64,000 nucleotides of DNA, taken from the NCBI GenBank assembly GCA_051453625.1, contig JBOZIK010000001.1, positions 109,795,928-109,859,927 of the forward strand, in the 5' to 3' direction. The position numbers and the translations under genes were made by a program. This DNA comes from Welwitschia mirabilis (lineage: Eukaryota > Gnetophyta > Gnetopsida > Welwitschiales). Shown here in pieces: positions 11,573 to 22,660 of this stretch; position 1 is the stretch's first letter; the number at the start of each line of letters is the position of its first letter. The notes under the pieces were generated by a model that ran no database searches, was not told the DNA's origin, and saw only the letters and a list, made by a program, of their open reading frames with translations.

Positions 11573-11980
11573 TGTTTCCTTCTAGGTTCATGTCTAGTTG
11601 ATTAAGCAAGTAAGAAATAAAATTCTATTTTTCTTTCCACTGCAGAAGCTAAATATATTATTGCAGAAAGTTGTTGCACTTACCTCTTATGGATGAAAGA
11701 AATGTTAAGAGATTTTGGAATATCTTTTGAACAAATTCCTATTTTTTGTGGTAATACTAGTGCTATTAATATTTCTAAGAATCTAGTACAGCATTCAAGA
11801 AAGAAGTGTATCAAACTTAAACACCACTTTCTTCGTGATTAGGTAGAAAAAGATCATATATCTATTAACTTTGTTTTTACAGAATAACAATAAGTAGATA
11901 TTTTTACTAAACCCCTAAATTTTGATACTTTTATAAATCTCAAACATGAACTTGAGGTCCTTTCACCATCCTATCATTAA
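11573..11980 (+). pseudogene. Copia RNase H and pol C-terminus, copy A
   Basis: This is the last 135 codons of a Ty1/copia polyprotein. Visible motifs are STAEAKYI (near residue 27), WMKEM, GNTSAINISKN, the H-R-K-I-K-HHFLRD block and DIFTKPL near the end. RNase H removes RNA from the RNA-DNA hybrid during reverse transcription. Internal stops all stand where Gln or Trp codons would fit. The gap cuts off everything upstream. The copy at 17959-18365 aligns along its full length, with a one-base length difference. Downstream lies a Sirevirus-style region with several polypurine tracts and then an LTR, so this is the 3' end of one element. Confidence 0.8.
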
Positions 11981-12892
11981 TTGTAAGGTGATCGACCAAA
12001 CATCAAATTTTGTCGACTGGTATAAGTCGGTCGACTGGTTTAATATTCGATCATCAATTTATTGAAAAACTTTTATAGCAGTAGTAGCAACAGAAAAAAG
12101 TCATCTATAATTTCTCTGTCATCTGATAAAATTATTTTCTTTCTCTGATAAAATTATTTTTGTCTTATTCATGTATGGACATTTTTGCATTTGAAAATCA
12201 CTATCTTTTATAACATGCTTTGTTGAATTCAAAATGCAAGGAAATTATTTTATTTTACTTAATCCTTACATTATTATGATATTTTTGAAGTGTAATATAT
12301 TTGAATCAGAATAAAATTATTACCTAATTATTAAGTGTACTTCTAATCATATTGTGCATTATCATTTGGTATTAATTTGTGTTCTCAAAAGGTATCATTT
12401 AAGTATGTAACTCACAAGTGTTATTTTGATCAATAATTTTGGTAAAATTTTATGCATATTCAAGATTGCCTTATCTAAAAGCATAATTTGTCTACTTAAA
12501 ATGCCTTAATATGTTTTCAAAATTTTGGCTTATCAGTATCTATCATTTGGTATAAACATAGGAGAAAATAATATGTTTTCTAAAGTGCCTAAATTTGATT
12601 ATTATTTGCCATTGATGTCAAAGGGAAAGAAAAGATGTAGTGATTTTCAATATTCAATAACCAATTCAATATGCTCTTCTCATAATAATTTTTGAAGATT
12701 TTGTTCTATTTAGTCAAATGAGTATAAATGATTACCTATCTTATCTTTTGCTTACATATGTATATGTCTTGATGTAAGGGGGGTTTTTTTTATTTTTCTA
12801 ATGTGTTCTTAAAAATGTTTAGTAAATGAGTTTAAATTGTTTAAAACTTTGAAATCACTAAATTATTTACCATTAATGTCAAAAAGGGAGAT
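11981..12892 (+). other. 3' non-coding region with repeated polypurine tracts, copy A
   Basis: It starts with GTCGAC-type palindromes just after the pol stop (11988-12055). Two 'TTGGTATAAACATAG / ATGTCAAAGGGAAAGA' purine stretches follow (about 12547-12570 and 12615-12640). The tract directly before the LTR is AAAAAGGGAGAT (12881-12892). Several polypurine tracts before the 3' LTR are a known hallmark of Sireviruses. A run of eight Gs precedes 12790. No ORF is visible. Confidence 0.55.
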
Positions 12893-14097
12893 TGTTAGAT
12901 TATATTTTCCAATTGATATCAAACTAATTCCTCTGGTATAGTGTAAATTTTTTAGATATTGTGTGCAGATGAGTTTGAGTTATGTAGGTGAAAGATGTGA
13001 ACAAAAATGCACAAAATAATCTACTCAGTTATATTTATCTCTAGTGGGGATTGATCAGATCCTAGAGGGATCGACCACACCTGAAGTAGATAAAAGAAAT
13101 AAACTAAACCTAGAGTGGTCGACCAGATTATGAAGGGGTTGACTGGTCCTATAATCTTAAGAGTTAATAGTATCAAACCAAGAAAAATGGGGTCAGTTGG
13201 ACTTGAGAAGCTGACAGTTCATAGTTTCAGATAGAGAGATAAGGGGTTGACAAGACCCAAGATGGGATCGATCAAGTTCTTATGGGGTCAACTGGATATT
13301 TTTGGGGTTGACCAAAGGTATGGAAAAATAACTCTTATAGATGTTATGTATCTATTACCTAGCCATTGCCTAGTTGTTTCCTAGCTATTTATAGTCATTG
13401 GAGGAACAATTCAATTGTATTAAACCCTAGTAAACTTCCATTATAAATACCTAGATAAGAGATGACCTTGAAATCCTTTTTGCACTTTTTAAAAATGGTA
13501 TATTCTTTTTGGATCTGAGAGATCAATTGACATATTTCATTGGTACATATTTTGTATTAATTCATATCTGATTGAGGAGATCTATACTTGGAAATAGAAT
13601 TTCACTCATAATCAAATCAAAGAGCTTCATTAGTATATTCCATTAGAGAGGAGTTCCATTTATTGTATTGATACTAAACGTGTAATATTAGAGCTACTAA
13701 GGCTACATTACATTACATCCATTACTTTATAAGGTTAAGATAGCCTACAAAAGTTCATTGTTAAGGTTGATACTTAGCCTATAAAATTCCATTTATAAGG
13801 GTTAACAGGTGAACCTATCAAAACTTGTGGAGTAACAAAGATCTAAGATCAATCTTGGAAGAGGCTGATCAACAAGAGTGGAGTAGGAAAATTCCTGAAT
13901 CACTATAAATCTTGTGTGCTTCTAAATCAATAGTTTCTATTTTATGTTTTACGTTTTATTTTTTATTTCTTGTATATACATTTTTTATTTCATTATTTGT
14001 TTACATATAATCTGTGATTAGATATTTTTAATTTGATTTTGATTTTAAGGTTTTTATGAGAACCTATTCACCCCCTCTATTATTCTCGATCCTATCA
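12893..14097 (+). repeat. Copia LTR shared by two element copies
   Basis: This 1205-bp LTR starts TGTTAGATTATATTT and ends CGATCCTATCA. A polypurine tract and pol end precede it, and a primer-binding site follows it. It therefore serves as 3' LTR of copy A and 5' LTR of copy B. It aligns along its whole length with the LTR at 19298-20507. It contains about nine degenerate GGGGTYGACYRG units at 13046-13320 and the CACTATAAATC block at 13875-13914. Confidence 0.85.
13046..13320 (+). repeat. GGTCGACC-like motif array in LTR
   Basis: About nine copies of a GGGGTYGACYRGAYC motif lie at uneven spacing (for example near 13048, 13068, 13116, 13136, 13190, 13231, 13264, 13287 and 13306). Several still hold CG inside TCGA; others have TTGAC or TCAAC, as expected after CpG deamination. 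The LTR at 19298 has the same array at 19448-19730. Confidence 0.7.
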
Positions 14098-14099
14098 TT

Positions 14100-14111
14100 T
14101 TGTATTAGAGC
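14100..14111 (+). promoter_or_regulatory. Primer-binding site (tRNA-Met type)
   Basis: TTGTATTAGAGC begins two bases after the LTR end and matches the common copia tRNA-Met primer site at 10 of 12 positions. Its presence shows that the sequence to the right is the internal region of a second element. Confidence 0.8.
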
Positions 14112-14149
14112 TTAGGTTAGTCCTTGAGAGATCTTAATAGATCTAGACT

Positions 14150-14935
14150 GAGAACCATTCAATGGATATTCTTTTCGATGAATTTTTTAGCATGCCCTTT
14201 CTAAATACTTGTGCCTTTATCTATTTTCTCTGGATAGTATTTAAATATATGTTTAAATAAATTACAGAAAGAAAAGACTCATAAGGATCAAATGAAGAAG
14301 ACAAAAGAAATGCTCAAGAGTATACTAGAGAAAGGAGAGTCTCTTTTATGGCCTTTATGCCACCTCTATAGTATGTTCAAAATTCCTTAGTAAATGTTGA
14401 AGGTGAAGTTGATCTAGATGACACTTATCATGAGCTATATCAAGAATGTGAAAAATTAGCTATAAGGATTAATGATCTAAACAAGGTTATAAAATCCCTC
14501 ACCAAAGAAAACAATGAGTTGTAATCAAGATTTGATAAAGTAAAATTCAAAAATATCGATCTCACTTTGCAAGTAAAATATTTGTCATTTTTTATTAATA
14601 AGTTTTTAGGTGGATCTACCAAATTGGAACAAATGCTTAAAGTTAAAAAATTAGTTGGAAACAAATTAGGTATTAGGTTCATTTCAGAAAAACCTCAAGC
14701 ACAGTAAACTCAGATAACCAATTATGATAGTTTTTTTTCAGGACTTATGTATCATTTTTGTGGAAAATCAGATCATTCAAAATTTATGTGCAATGCTAGG
14801 AAGTCAATGTTATTTTTAACATTTGATAGTTCTTTTCAATTTAGATTTATTCCTAAGAAAAGTTTACCACATAAGTCTAAAAGGACTATGCGGATAAAAG
14901 CTAATGATCTTAAAATCTTGTTGATCTAGACAACC
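14150..14935 (+). pseudogene. Copia gag, copy B
   Basis: This is a broken gag frame of the Sirevirus type. From about 14415 a coiled-coil-like stretch runs through YQECEKLAIRINDL and TKENNEL. A zinc knuckle near 14749-14800 reads HFCGKSDHSKFMCNARK, which keeps most C-x2-C-x4-H-x4-C spacing, but its first Cys is not present. The zinc knuckle binds element RNA. Stops at several points replace Gln codons. The N-terminal part (14150-14400) is poorly preserved. It follows the primer-binding site and leads into the protease/integrase region. Confidence 0.65.
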
Positions 14936-14939
14936 TTCA

Positions 14940-16390
14940 AAGTCTCAAATAGCATAAGTTGATATCTTTATAATGAATGTTTGAGATACATGATAAGAGA
15001 CAAATCAAGATTCAAACATCTAAGCCACTTTAATGGAGGAGAAGTAATCTTTAGAGATAATGGAAGAGCAAAAATAGAAGGCATTGGAAGCATTAATGGA
15101 GGTAACTTTCTTAGAATTAATGAAGTTTATATGTAAGTGGTTTGAAGCACAATTTATTAAGTATTAGTCAAATTTGCAATAAAGATTACAAAGTACTCTT
15201 TGATAAATCAAAATCTGAAATTGTACATGAAAAATCAAATGATGTAATACTTAGAGCTAATAGAATAGATAATGTGTATAACATAGATCAATTGTGCTCT
15301 TGTTGTTATTTTTTGAAGGTTCCTCAAGATGAATTGTGGCATAAACGTTTAGGACATGTTAATTATGATTAATTGAAATTAATTATTCATAAAAATATTT
15401 TTAGAGGAATCCATAAGATAAATATAGAAAAATAAGGTTTTATGATGCGTGTTAAAAGGGGAAACAAATTAGAACTTCTCATAAGGTTAAAACCCATGTT
15501 TCTATTTCAATGCCATTAGAACTCATTCATATGGATTTATTTGGACCTGCTCAAACTTGTAGTTTAGGTTAAAAGTGTTATTTTCTCACAATGGTTGATG
15601 ACTACTTTAGATATACTTGGATTGCCTTTTTATCCAACAAATATGAAGCTTACAAGCATTAGGTTAAGATTTGTAATAAGATTAAAAATGAAAAGGGTTA
15701 CACCATAAAGAAGATAAGAAGTGATCATGGTAGAGAGTTTGAAAATCATTTCTTTAAAAAGTATTACATTGAAAATGATATTGATCATTAATTTTTATCT
15801 CTAAAGACACCATAATAAAAGGGTATAGCTGAAAGGAAGAATAAAGTTCTTTAAGAAATGGCTCCAACTATGCTTAATGATAAAGAACCTAAGTCCTTTT
15901 GGATTGAAGCCATTAGCACAACATGTTATATTATCAATAGAGGTTATCTTAAACCAGGTACTGATAAAATACCTTATGATCTATGAAATGGAATACAACC
16001 AAATGTGTCATATTTTAAGATGTTTATAAGTAAATGTTATGTCCTAAAAGATAGGAAACATTTGAGCAAATTTGAATCAAAATTAGATGAAGCCATCTTT
16101 TTAGCATACTCAATAAGAAGTAGAGCCTACCATGTGTTCAACAAAAGAGGCTTAACTATGGAAGAACCAATAAATGTACAAATTAATAAGATTGATCCAA
16201 AAGTAAGCAACTCAGATAAAGAAGAAATCATAAAACCAATTATTCCCACCATAAATGAAGGTATTATTGAAACAAATGAAACTCAAGTAAAAGAAGATAC
16301 ACCTAAAAGGATTAAACTTCTAAAAGATCATCTGTTAGAATCAGTCATTGGAGAAGTTAACTTAACCATGTCTACTATGTTTCAAAAATA
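14940..16390 (+). pseudogene. Copia protease remnant, GAG-pre-integrase and integrase, copy B
   Basis: The protease end is visible as CLRYMIRDKSRF near 14975 followed by FNGGEVIF, matching the copia CSRHMTGD region, but the DSG part is not clear. The GAG-pre-integrase domain runs from about 15142 (HNLLSISQIC) to WHKRLGHVN at 15335-15363. The integrase core shows IHMDLFGPAQT near 15530, MVDDYFRYTWI near 15593 and SDHGREFE near 15720, covering the D-D part of the catalytic triad. The KGIAERKN segment near 15820 marks the third acidic residue region. Stops (mostly Gln-to-stop) and frame changes interrupt it. The open part at 16005-16391 is the integrase C-terminal extension. Confidence 0.8.
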
Positions 16391-16439
16391 GAAATCAAGA
16401 ATTTTAAAGAAGCAGAAATCATGAAGAATAGATGTTAGC

Positions 16440-17555
16440 AATAAAAGACTAGCTATAATAAGTCAATAGAAATAATGTTTGGAAACTAGTGGAGAGACTA
16501 GAAGATAAGAATGTCATCAGTACAAAATGGATCTTTAAAAACAAATGTGACAAAGAAAATAATATTATCAAAAATAAAGTAAGACTTATAGCTCAATGTT
16601 TTAACCAAATAGAAGGAATTGATGTGGGAGATATTTTTTTCCCTATTGCAAGATCAAAGAGCATGAGAATGTTCTTATATTTTACAGCTTTTAAAAACTT
16701 TAAGGTTTATCAAAAGGATGTAAAAAGTGCATTTTTGAATGGTTAATTAAATGAAGAATTCTATATTAAAAAACCTCAAGGTTTTATTGATCCATATAGA
16801 TCTCATCATGTATATAGATTTAAAAAGCATTATATAGATTAAAACAAGAACCTAGAGCATGGTATGAAAAGTTAGCTACTTTTTTGAATGAAAATAAATA
16901 TGATTGTGGAATAGTAGATAAAACTTTATTTGTAAAGAAGCTAAGAGATGATTTTCATATTATACAAATTTATGTGGATGATATTCTTTTTAATGCATTA
17001 AATGAAAATTTATCAAAATAATTTGCAAACATTATGACAAATTAATTTGAAATAAGTATGCTTGGTGAAGTTAAAATGTTTCTTGAACTTTAGATAAAGC
17101 AAACTATTGATAGAATATTTATCTTTTAATCTAAATATGCAAGAGATTTGATCAAACATTTTGGTTTAGAAAATGCAAAAATAGTTGATACTCCTATGTC
17201 TACTTTATGCAAAGTAAGCCTGGATGAAAATGGTAAATCAGTAGACCAAAACCTTTATAGAAGCATGATTGATAGTTTATTGTACTTAATTGCAAGTAGA
17301 CCAAATATCATATTTAGTATTGGAGTTTGTGCAAGATATTAATCTAATTAAAAAGAATCACATTTTCAACTAGTAAAAAGGATAATCAAGTATATAAAAG
17401 GCACATGTGATTACGGTTTATGGTATTCAAATGAAAAATCCTTTAATCTTATAGGGTTTAGTAATGCAGATTGGGCAGGATATAAAGATGATAGCAAAAG
17501 AACAAGTGAAAATTATTTTCTTCTATATTCATGTCTAGTTGGATGGGTAAGTAAG
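16440..17555 (+). pseudogene. Copia reverse transcriptase and start of RNase H, copy B
   Basis: RT motifs in order: KWIFKNKCD (16519-16545), the RLIAQCFNQIEGID block near 16586, the VKSAFLNG motif (16720-16743) and the catalytic YVDD box at 16971-16982, which is intact. HFGLENAK and LYRSMI-SLLYL (17158-17290) follow, then the connection to RNase H with NADWAGY near 17467. Stops and at least one frameshift (near 16830) break it. The frame ends at the 17556 gap. The same region, beginning at RT C-terminus, starts again after the gap from a different, diverged copy. Confidence 0.85.
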
Positions 17556-17655
17556 NNNNNNNNNNNNNNNNNNNNNNNNNNNNNNNNNNNNNNNNNNNNN
17601 NNNNNNNNNNNNNNNNNNNNNNNNNNNNNNNNNNNNNNNNNNNNNNNNNNNNNNN
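17556..17655. other. Assembly gap (100 N) between two copia copies
   Basis: About 344 bp before the gap (17212-17555) and 344 bp after it (17656-17999) are the same pol segment, visibly diverged by roughly a fifth. The gap therefore joins two different element copies. Confidence 0.95.
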
Positions 17656-18365
17656 AAAATAAGCCTAGATGAAAATGGTAAACCAGTAGATTAAAAACTT
17701 TATAGAAGCATGATTGGTAGTTTATTTTACTTAACCATGAGTAGACTGGATATCATGTTTAGTATTGAAGTTTGCGCTAGATGTTAATTAAATCCAAAAG
17801 AATCACATTTTTAAGTAGTAAAAAAGATAATAAATTACATAAAAGGTACATGTAGTTATAGTTTAGGGTATCCAAATGAGACATCTTACAATCTTGTAGG
17901 TCTTAGTAATGCTGATTGGGTAGGATGAAAAAATGATAGAAAAAGCACAAGCAGAAATTGTTTCTTTCTAGGTTCATGTCTAGTTGGTAGGGTAAGTAAG
18001 AAACAAAATTCTATTTCTCTTTCTATTGCAGAAGCTAAATATATTACTACAAGACATTGTTGCACTCGACTCTTATGGATGAAAGAAATATTAAGAGATT
18101 TTGGAATATCTTTTGAATAAGTTCCTTTTTTAATAATAATACTAGTACTATTAATATTTCTAAGAATCCAGTACATCATTTAAGAATGAAGCATATCAAA
18201 CTTAGAAACCACTTTCTTCGTGATTAGGTAGAAAAAGGTCATATATCTATGAACTTTATTTTTACAAAACAATAATTAGCAAATATTTTCATTAAACCGC
18301 TAAATTTTGATACTTTTATTCATCTCAAACATGAACTGGGGGTTCTTTCCTTGTCCTATCATTAA
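17656..18365 (+). pseudogene. Copia RT C-terminus and RNase H, copy C
   Basis: This fragment starts within the LDENGKPVD / LYRSMIGSLFYL segment of RT. It continues through NADWVG (near 17912), the LGSCLVG stretch at 17965-17990 and AEAKYIT, WMKEI, INISKNP. It ends with the HHFLRD-like block and a TAA at 18363. It is homologous to both copy B before the gap and copy A at 11573-11980. Stops replace Gln or Trp codons; a one-base indel relative to copy A shifts the frame in the second half. It is followed by the same Sirevirus-type 3' region and LTR. Confidence 0.8.
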
Positions 18366-19297
18366 GTATAGGGCAGTCAACCAAACATCATATTTTGTCA
18401 ACTGGTATAGGTTGGTTGACTAGTTTAATACTCGATTGTATGTTTTTTGAAAAAGTTTAATAGCAGTAGTAGCAATAGAGCCAAAGCCATCTATAATTTG
18501 TTTATCATCTAATTTATTCTTTAGGTGTTTACTATGAATTTTTTCTTTCTTTGATAAAATTATTTTTATCCTATCCATATATGCATACTTCTGCATTTAA
18601 AAATCATTATCTTTTATGACATACTTTGCTGAATTCAAAATGTAATAAAATTATTTTCTTTTACTTAATCCTTACATTATTATGATATTTCTGAAGTGTA
18701 ATATATTTGGATCAGAATAAAATTATTATCCAATTATTGAATGTTCTTATGATCATATTATGCATTATCATTTAGTATTAATTTGTGTTCTCAAAGGGTA
18801 TCATTTCAATATGTAATTCATAAGTGTTATTTCAATCATTACTTTTGGTAAAATTATGTGCATATTCCAAACTTGTATTATTTTAAAAGAACTATAAATT
18901 TTTTTATATATCCAACTATGTTTTAAAAAAAAAAGGGGCTTATCATTATTTATCATTTGGTATAAACATAGGGGGAGAGATTATGTTTCAAGAGTACCTC
19001 AATATGATTATTATTTTCCATTGATGTCAAAGAGGGAGAGAAGATGTAGTGCTTTCAATTCAATGTTCATTTTAATAGGCTCTTTTTATTGTAATTTTTA
19101 AAGAGTTTATGTTATTTAGTTAAAGGTGGGGAAAAGATTATCTATCTTACTTTTTGCTTATATATGTATATGTAATGATGTAAGGGGAAGCTTTTTAATT
19201 TTTTAATGTGCTCTTAAAAATGTTTATTGAATGAGTGTAAATTATTTAAATATTTGAAATCACTAAATTATTTACCATCAATGTTAAAGGGGGAGAT
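18366..19297 (+). other. 3' non-coding region with repeated polypurine tracts, copy C
   Basis: It aligns with 11981-12892. GTCAACTGG / GGTTGACTAG palindromes follow the pol stop (18368-18425). Purine stretches are ACATAGGGGGAGAGAT (18967-18982), ATGTCAAAGAGGGAGAGAAG (19024-19043) and TTAAAGGGGGAGAT (19284-19297), the last directly before the LTR. This triple arrangement fits the multiple polypurine tracts of Sireviruses. Confidence 0.65.
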
Positions 19298-20507
19298 TGT
19301 TAGATTATATTTACTAATTAATGTAAAACTAATTTCTCTGGTGTAGTGCAAATTTATTAGATATTGTATGTAGATGAGTTTAAGTTATGCAAGAGAAAGA
19401 TGTGGACCAAAATGCATGAAAGAATCTGCTTATTTATGTTTACCTCCAGTGTGGGTTGACCAGATCCTAGAGGGGTTGACTACACCTAAAGTAGATAAAA
19501 GAAATGAACTGAACCCAAAGGAGTTAACTAGATTATAAAGAGGTTAACCAGACCTATGATTGCAAGAACCAATAGTCCCAAACTAAGAGGAATGGGGTTG
19601 ACTGGACCTAAGAAGCTGACAATCCATAGTTCTAGATCAAGAGACAAGGGGTCAACTAGACCTAGGATGTGATTGATCAAGTTCTTATGTGGTCAATCAG
19701 ATATTTGTGGGGTCGACTAGACAGTACAGAAAAGTAAATCTTATAGATGTTATGTATCTATTACCTAGCCACTACCTAGTTATTTTCTAGTTGTTTATAG
19801 CCATTGGAGTTGTAATTCAATTCTATTAAATACTAGTAATTCTCCATTATAAATACCTAAGTAAGAGATGACCTAGAGATCCTTTTTGCACTTTTATAAA
19901 ATGGTATATTCTTTGTGGATCTGAGAGATTAACTGGTATATTTCATTGGCACATATTTTGTATTGATTCATATCTAATTGAGAAGTTTTATACTTGGAAA
20001 AAGAATTTTACTCAGAATTAGATCAAAGAGCTTCATTATTATATTCCATTAGAGAAGAGCTCCATTCATTTTACTAATACTGAATGTGTGATATTAGAGC
20101 TACCAAGGCTACATTTCATCACATCCATTTCTTTCTAAAGTTGAGACTTAGCCTGCAAAATTCCATTGTCAAGGTTCAGAATTATCCTGTAAAAGTCTAT
20201 TTATATTGATTAACAAGTGAACCTGACAAAATCTATATAGTAATAAAGATCTAAGATCAAGCTTAGGAGAGGCTAATTATCAAGAGTGAAATAGGGGAAT
20301 TTCCAAACCACTATAAATCTTTTGTGCTTTTAAATCAGTAGTTTCTATTTTATGTTGTATATTTTGTTTTTCATTTCTTGTATGTACATTTTTATTTCAT
20401 TACTTATTTACATACAATTTGTGATTAGATATTTTTAATTTGATTTTGAGTTTAAGGTTTTTGTAAGAATCTATTCACCCCCTCCTCTAAGGTTCTCGAT
20501 CCTATCA
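19298..20507 (+). repeat. Copia 3' LTR (pair of 12893-14097)
   Basis: This 1210-bp LTR starts TGTTAGATTATATTT and ends CGATCCTATCA, like the LTR at 12893. It has the nine-unit GGGGTYGACYRG array (19448-19730) and the CACTATAAATC block (20284-20325). No primer-binding site follows; instead the sequence continues into the middle of another gag gene at 20508, as expected at the right edge of a nested insertion. Confidence 0.85.
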
Positions 20508-21490
20508 AATGTTGTTTTAAAATTTTCAAGTCAATGTAAATAATGTTCCAATAATAAAGAAGATGATGAGGACTTAGTTCTTTTGGCTAGAAATTTTAGA
20601 AGATCTCTAAGAAAACATAAAGATATTTATAGAACAAGGTTTGATATCAATAAGGATTAGTTTAAGAAGAAAAATTCTTTTAAGAACTTTGGTAGAAACA
20701 AGAAACCTTTTTAATTCTTTGAGTACAAGGTATTTGGACACATAGTAGCAGAATATGCCAATACATAAAAGGTTAAAATCANNNNNNNNNNNNNNNNNNN
20801 NNNNNNNNNNNNNNNNNNNNNNNNNNNNNNNNNNNNNNNNNNNNNNNNNNNNNNNNNNNNNNNNNNNNNNNNNNNNNNNNNACATAGTAGCAGAATATGC
20901 CAATACATAAAAGGTTAAAATCAAAGAAAAGAAAGCTCTTAAGATCAGTTGGAATGATGAGGAAGAATCTAATTTAGAGACATCTTAAGATGAAAAAAAG
21001 AAGTGTGTATTATTAGCCATCACTCATGGGTATTCCTTCATATCAATTATCAAGGATAAGCATGCAATATTCAATGAGAAAGAGGTAATATCTAGAAATT
21101 TTAAAAATATTGAAGAAACTTATGAAGAATTATATTTTCTTTGTAAATACTTAGCTTGCAAAAATAAGGATTTAAGATCTGAATTATTGTCTCTATAAAC
21201 TAAACTTAACTTAATCAATAAAGAATTAGATAAGACCACTAAAGGTCTTGTAGGTGTGAATAAAACTATTTATCTTTTATTAAAGAAGTTAGAGAATGCA
21301 AGCAAACTCAATGATACTATCTCATATTAGTCCAATAAGGTAGAATATGACCATAAGAGGTATGCTTTGAAGTTAAATAATTTAAATTCTTTTCATACTC
21401 AATGTTTCTATTGTAGAGGCCTAGGGCATCTCAGATTTTCTTGTCTTATCAGAAATGGAATTTTTTTTCATTATACAAGTGATAGGTTTT
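20508..21490 (+). pseudogene. Sirevirus-like copia gag, middle and C-terminal part
   Basis: The frame reads EDDEDLVLLARNF near 20556. A first zinc-knuckle-like segment (FEYKVFGHIVAEYA, 20715-20762) follows, in which both visible Cys positions are now Tyr. Next come an acidic SWNDEEESNLE stretch, a coiled-coil region (21080-21300) and a second zinc knuckle at 21406-21459 (QCFYCRGLGHLRFSC), which keeps its Cys-Cys-His-Cys. This order is typical of Sirevirus gag. A 100-N gap (20782-20881) is flanked by an identical 42-bp repeat of the first knuckle. I infer that this continues the gag start at 11304-11472, split by the inner element. Confidence 0.65.
20782..20881. other. Assembly gap (100 N) with duplicated 42-bp flanks
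   Basis: Bases 20740-20781 and 20882-20923 are identical. The most likely cause is an unmerged overlap of two contig ends, so the gap may hold nothing. Confidence 0.95.
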
Positions 21491-22660
21491 TGTTATAACC
21501 AAAACCAATGAACAACCAATCTATCATTAAGAAAATATCGATTAAAAAGAAATCTATTAAAATATTACTTGTTCAGACTACTCTTAAAACAAGGGAGTAT
21601 TCTAGATAATACTTGAATAGCAGATGTTTAAGACATATGACAAGTGATAGAAGATAGTTTCACATGCTAATCAATGATGATGGAGGAGAGGTTTCTTTTA
21701 CTGATAATCAAAAAGCAGTAATCAAAGGAAAAAGTATGATTTATGAATTTAATCTTCCAAAAATTAATGATTTTTTATATGTAAACAGCTTAAGCATAAT
21801 TTGTTGAGTATTTCTCAAATGTGTGATAGAGGAAATATAGTTACTTTTGATAAAAATAAGTGTGTGGTAAAGAATGTATCTAGCAATAAAAAAATTTTAA
21901 CTATCCATATTAGAGGAAACTTATATTCTTTAGGAGGTGAGTCTAATGCTAAAGAGTTATGTGATTTTACTTATATAAGTCAAGAACATCTAAGACGTTA
22001 AAGAATGGATCTTTCAAATATTTTAAACTTGAAGACCATCTCTCAATAAAAGTTGTATTAGAGGTTCATCCAAACTTAGCTTTTCAAATTCTATCTTATG
22101 TGAATAATGTTAAATAAGCAAATTTATAAAGTTTTCTTTTAAGTTAAAATATGAGATATTTAAAGTCTAAAATGATAAAAGATATTTTATGATGATTGAT
22201 AATTTTATTTACTATAAATGAATTAAACCTTTGCTTTCTAACCCTAATTCTTTTAATTAGCTTTGTCATCTTTATAAAATGATTTAGAATAGAAAAAGCC
22301 TCATCATTAAGAAATTCAAGTCTAATCAAAGAAACTTTAGGGCTATCAATGAAAAACTAACACTTGATTTATCAAAAGTTATGCATAAAATCTTATTTAA
22401 AGAGCTTAATTTATTTTTATCTTATAATATGAATAACACAAAAATGGTGTTAGCCAATCTAAGTATGTCAAGGAGCATTGAAAGACATATAAACTTGATT
22501 AAGCAAAAGAGGTTTATATTCATATGTCTACATCCACAATAATTTAGATTAATCATGTGTCAACAGATAGATAACTTGGCAACATATTTATTAAGTTGCT
22601 TACAGAAGTGAGATTTAAGCTTTTAAGGATTGAGTTAAGAATAGGAACATGTCCAATTAA
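21491..22660 (+). pseudogene. Sirevirus-like protease, integrase and RNase H tail; RT missing
   Basis: A protease-end motif (CLRHMTSDRR, near 21625) leads into INDDGGEVSFTDN and the GAG-pre-integrase domain (HNLLSISQMCDRG near 21796). Integrase core follows at about 22170-22360: an IDNFIYY segment, WIKPL-like, then IKKFKSNQRNF near 22300, where the catalytic Asp-His is no longer recognisable. By 22555-22640 the frame is already in the RNase H tail (VSTDR*LGNIFIKLLTEVRF). About 1.5-2 kb of RT and most of RNase H are therefore deleted. Confidence 0.6.
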
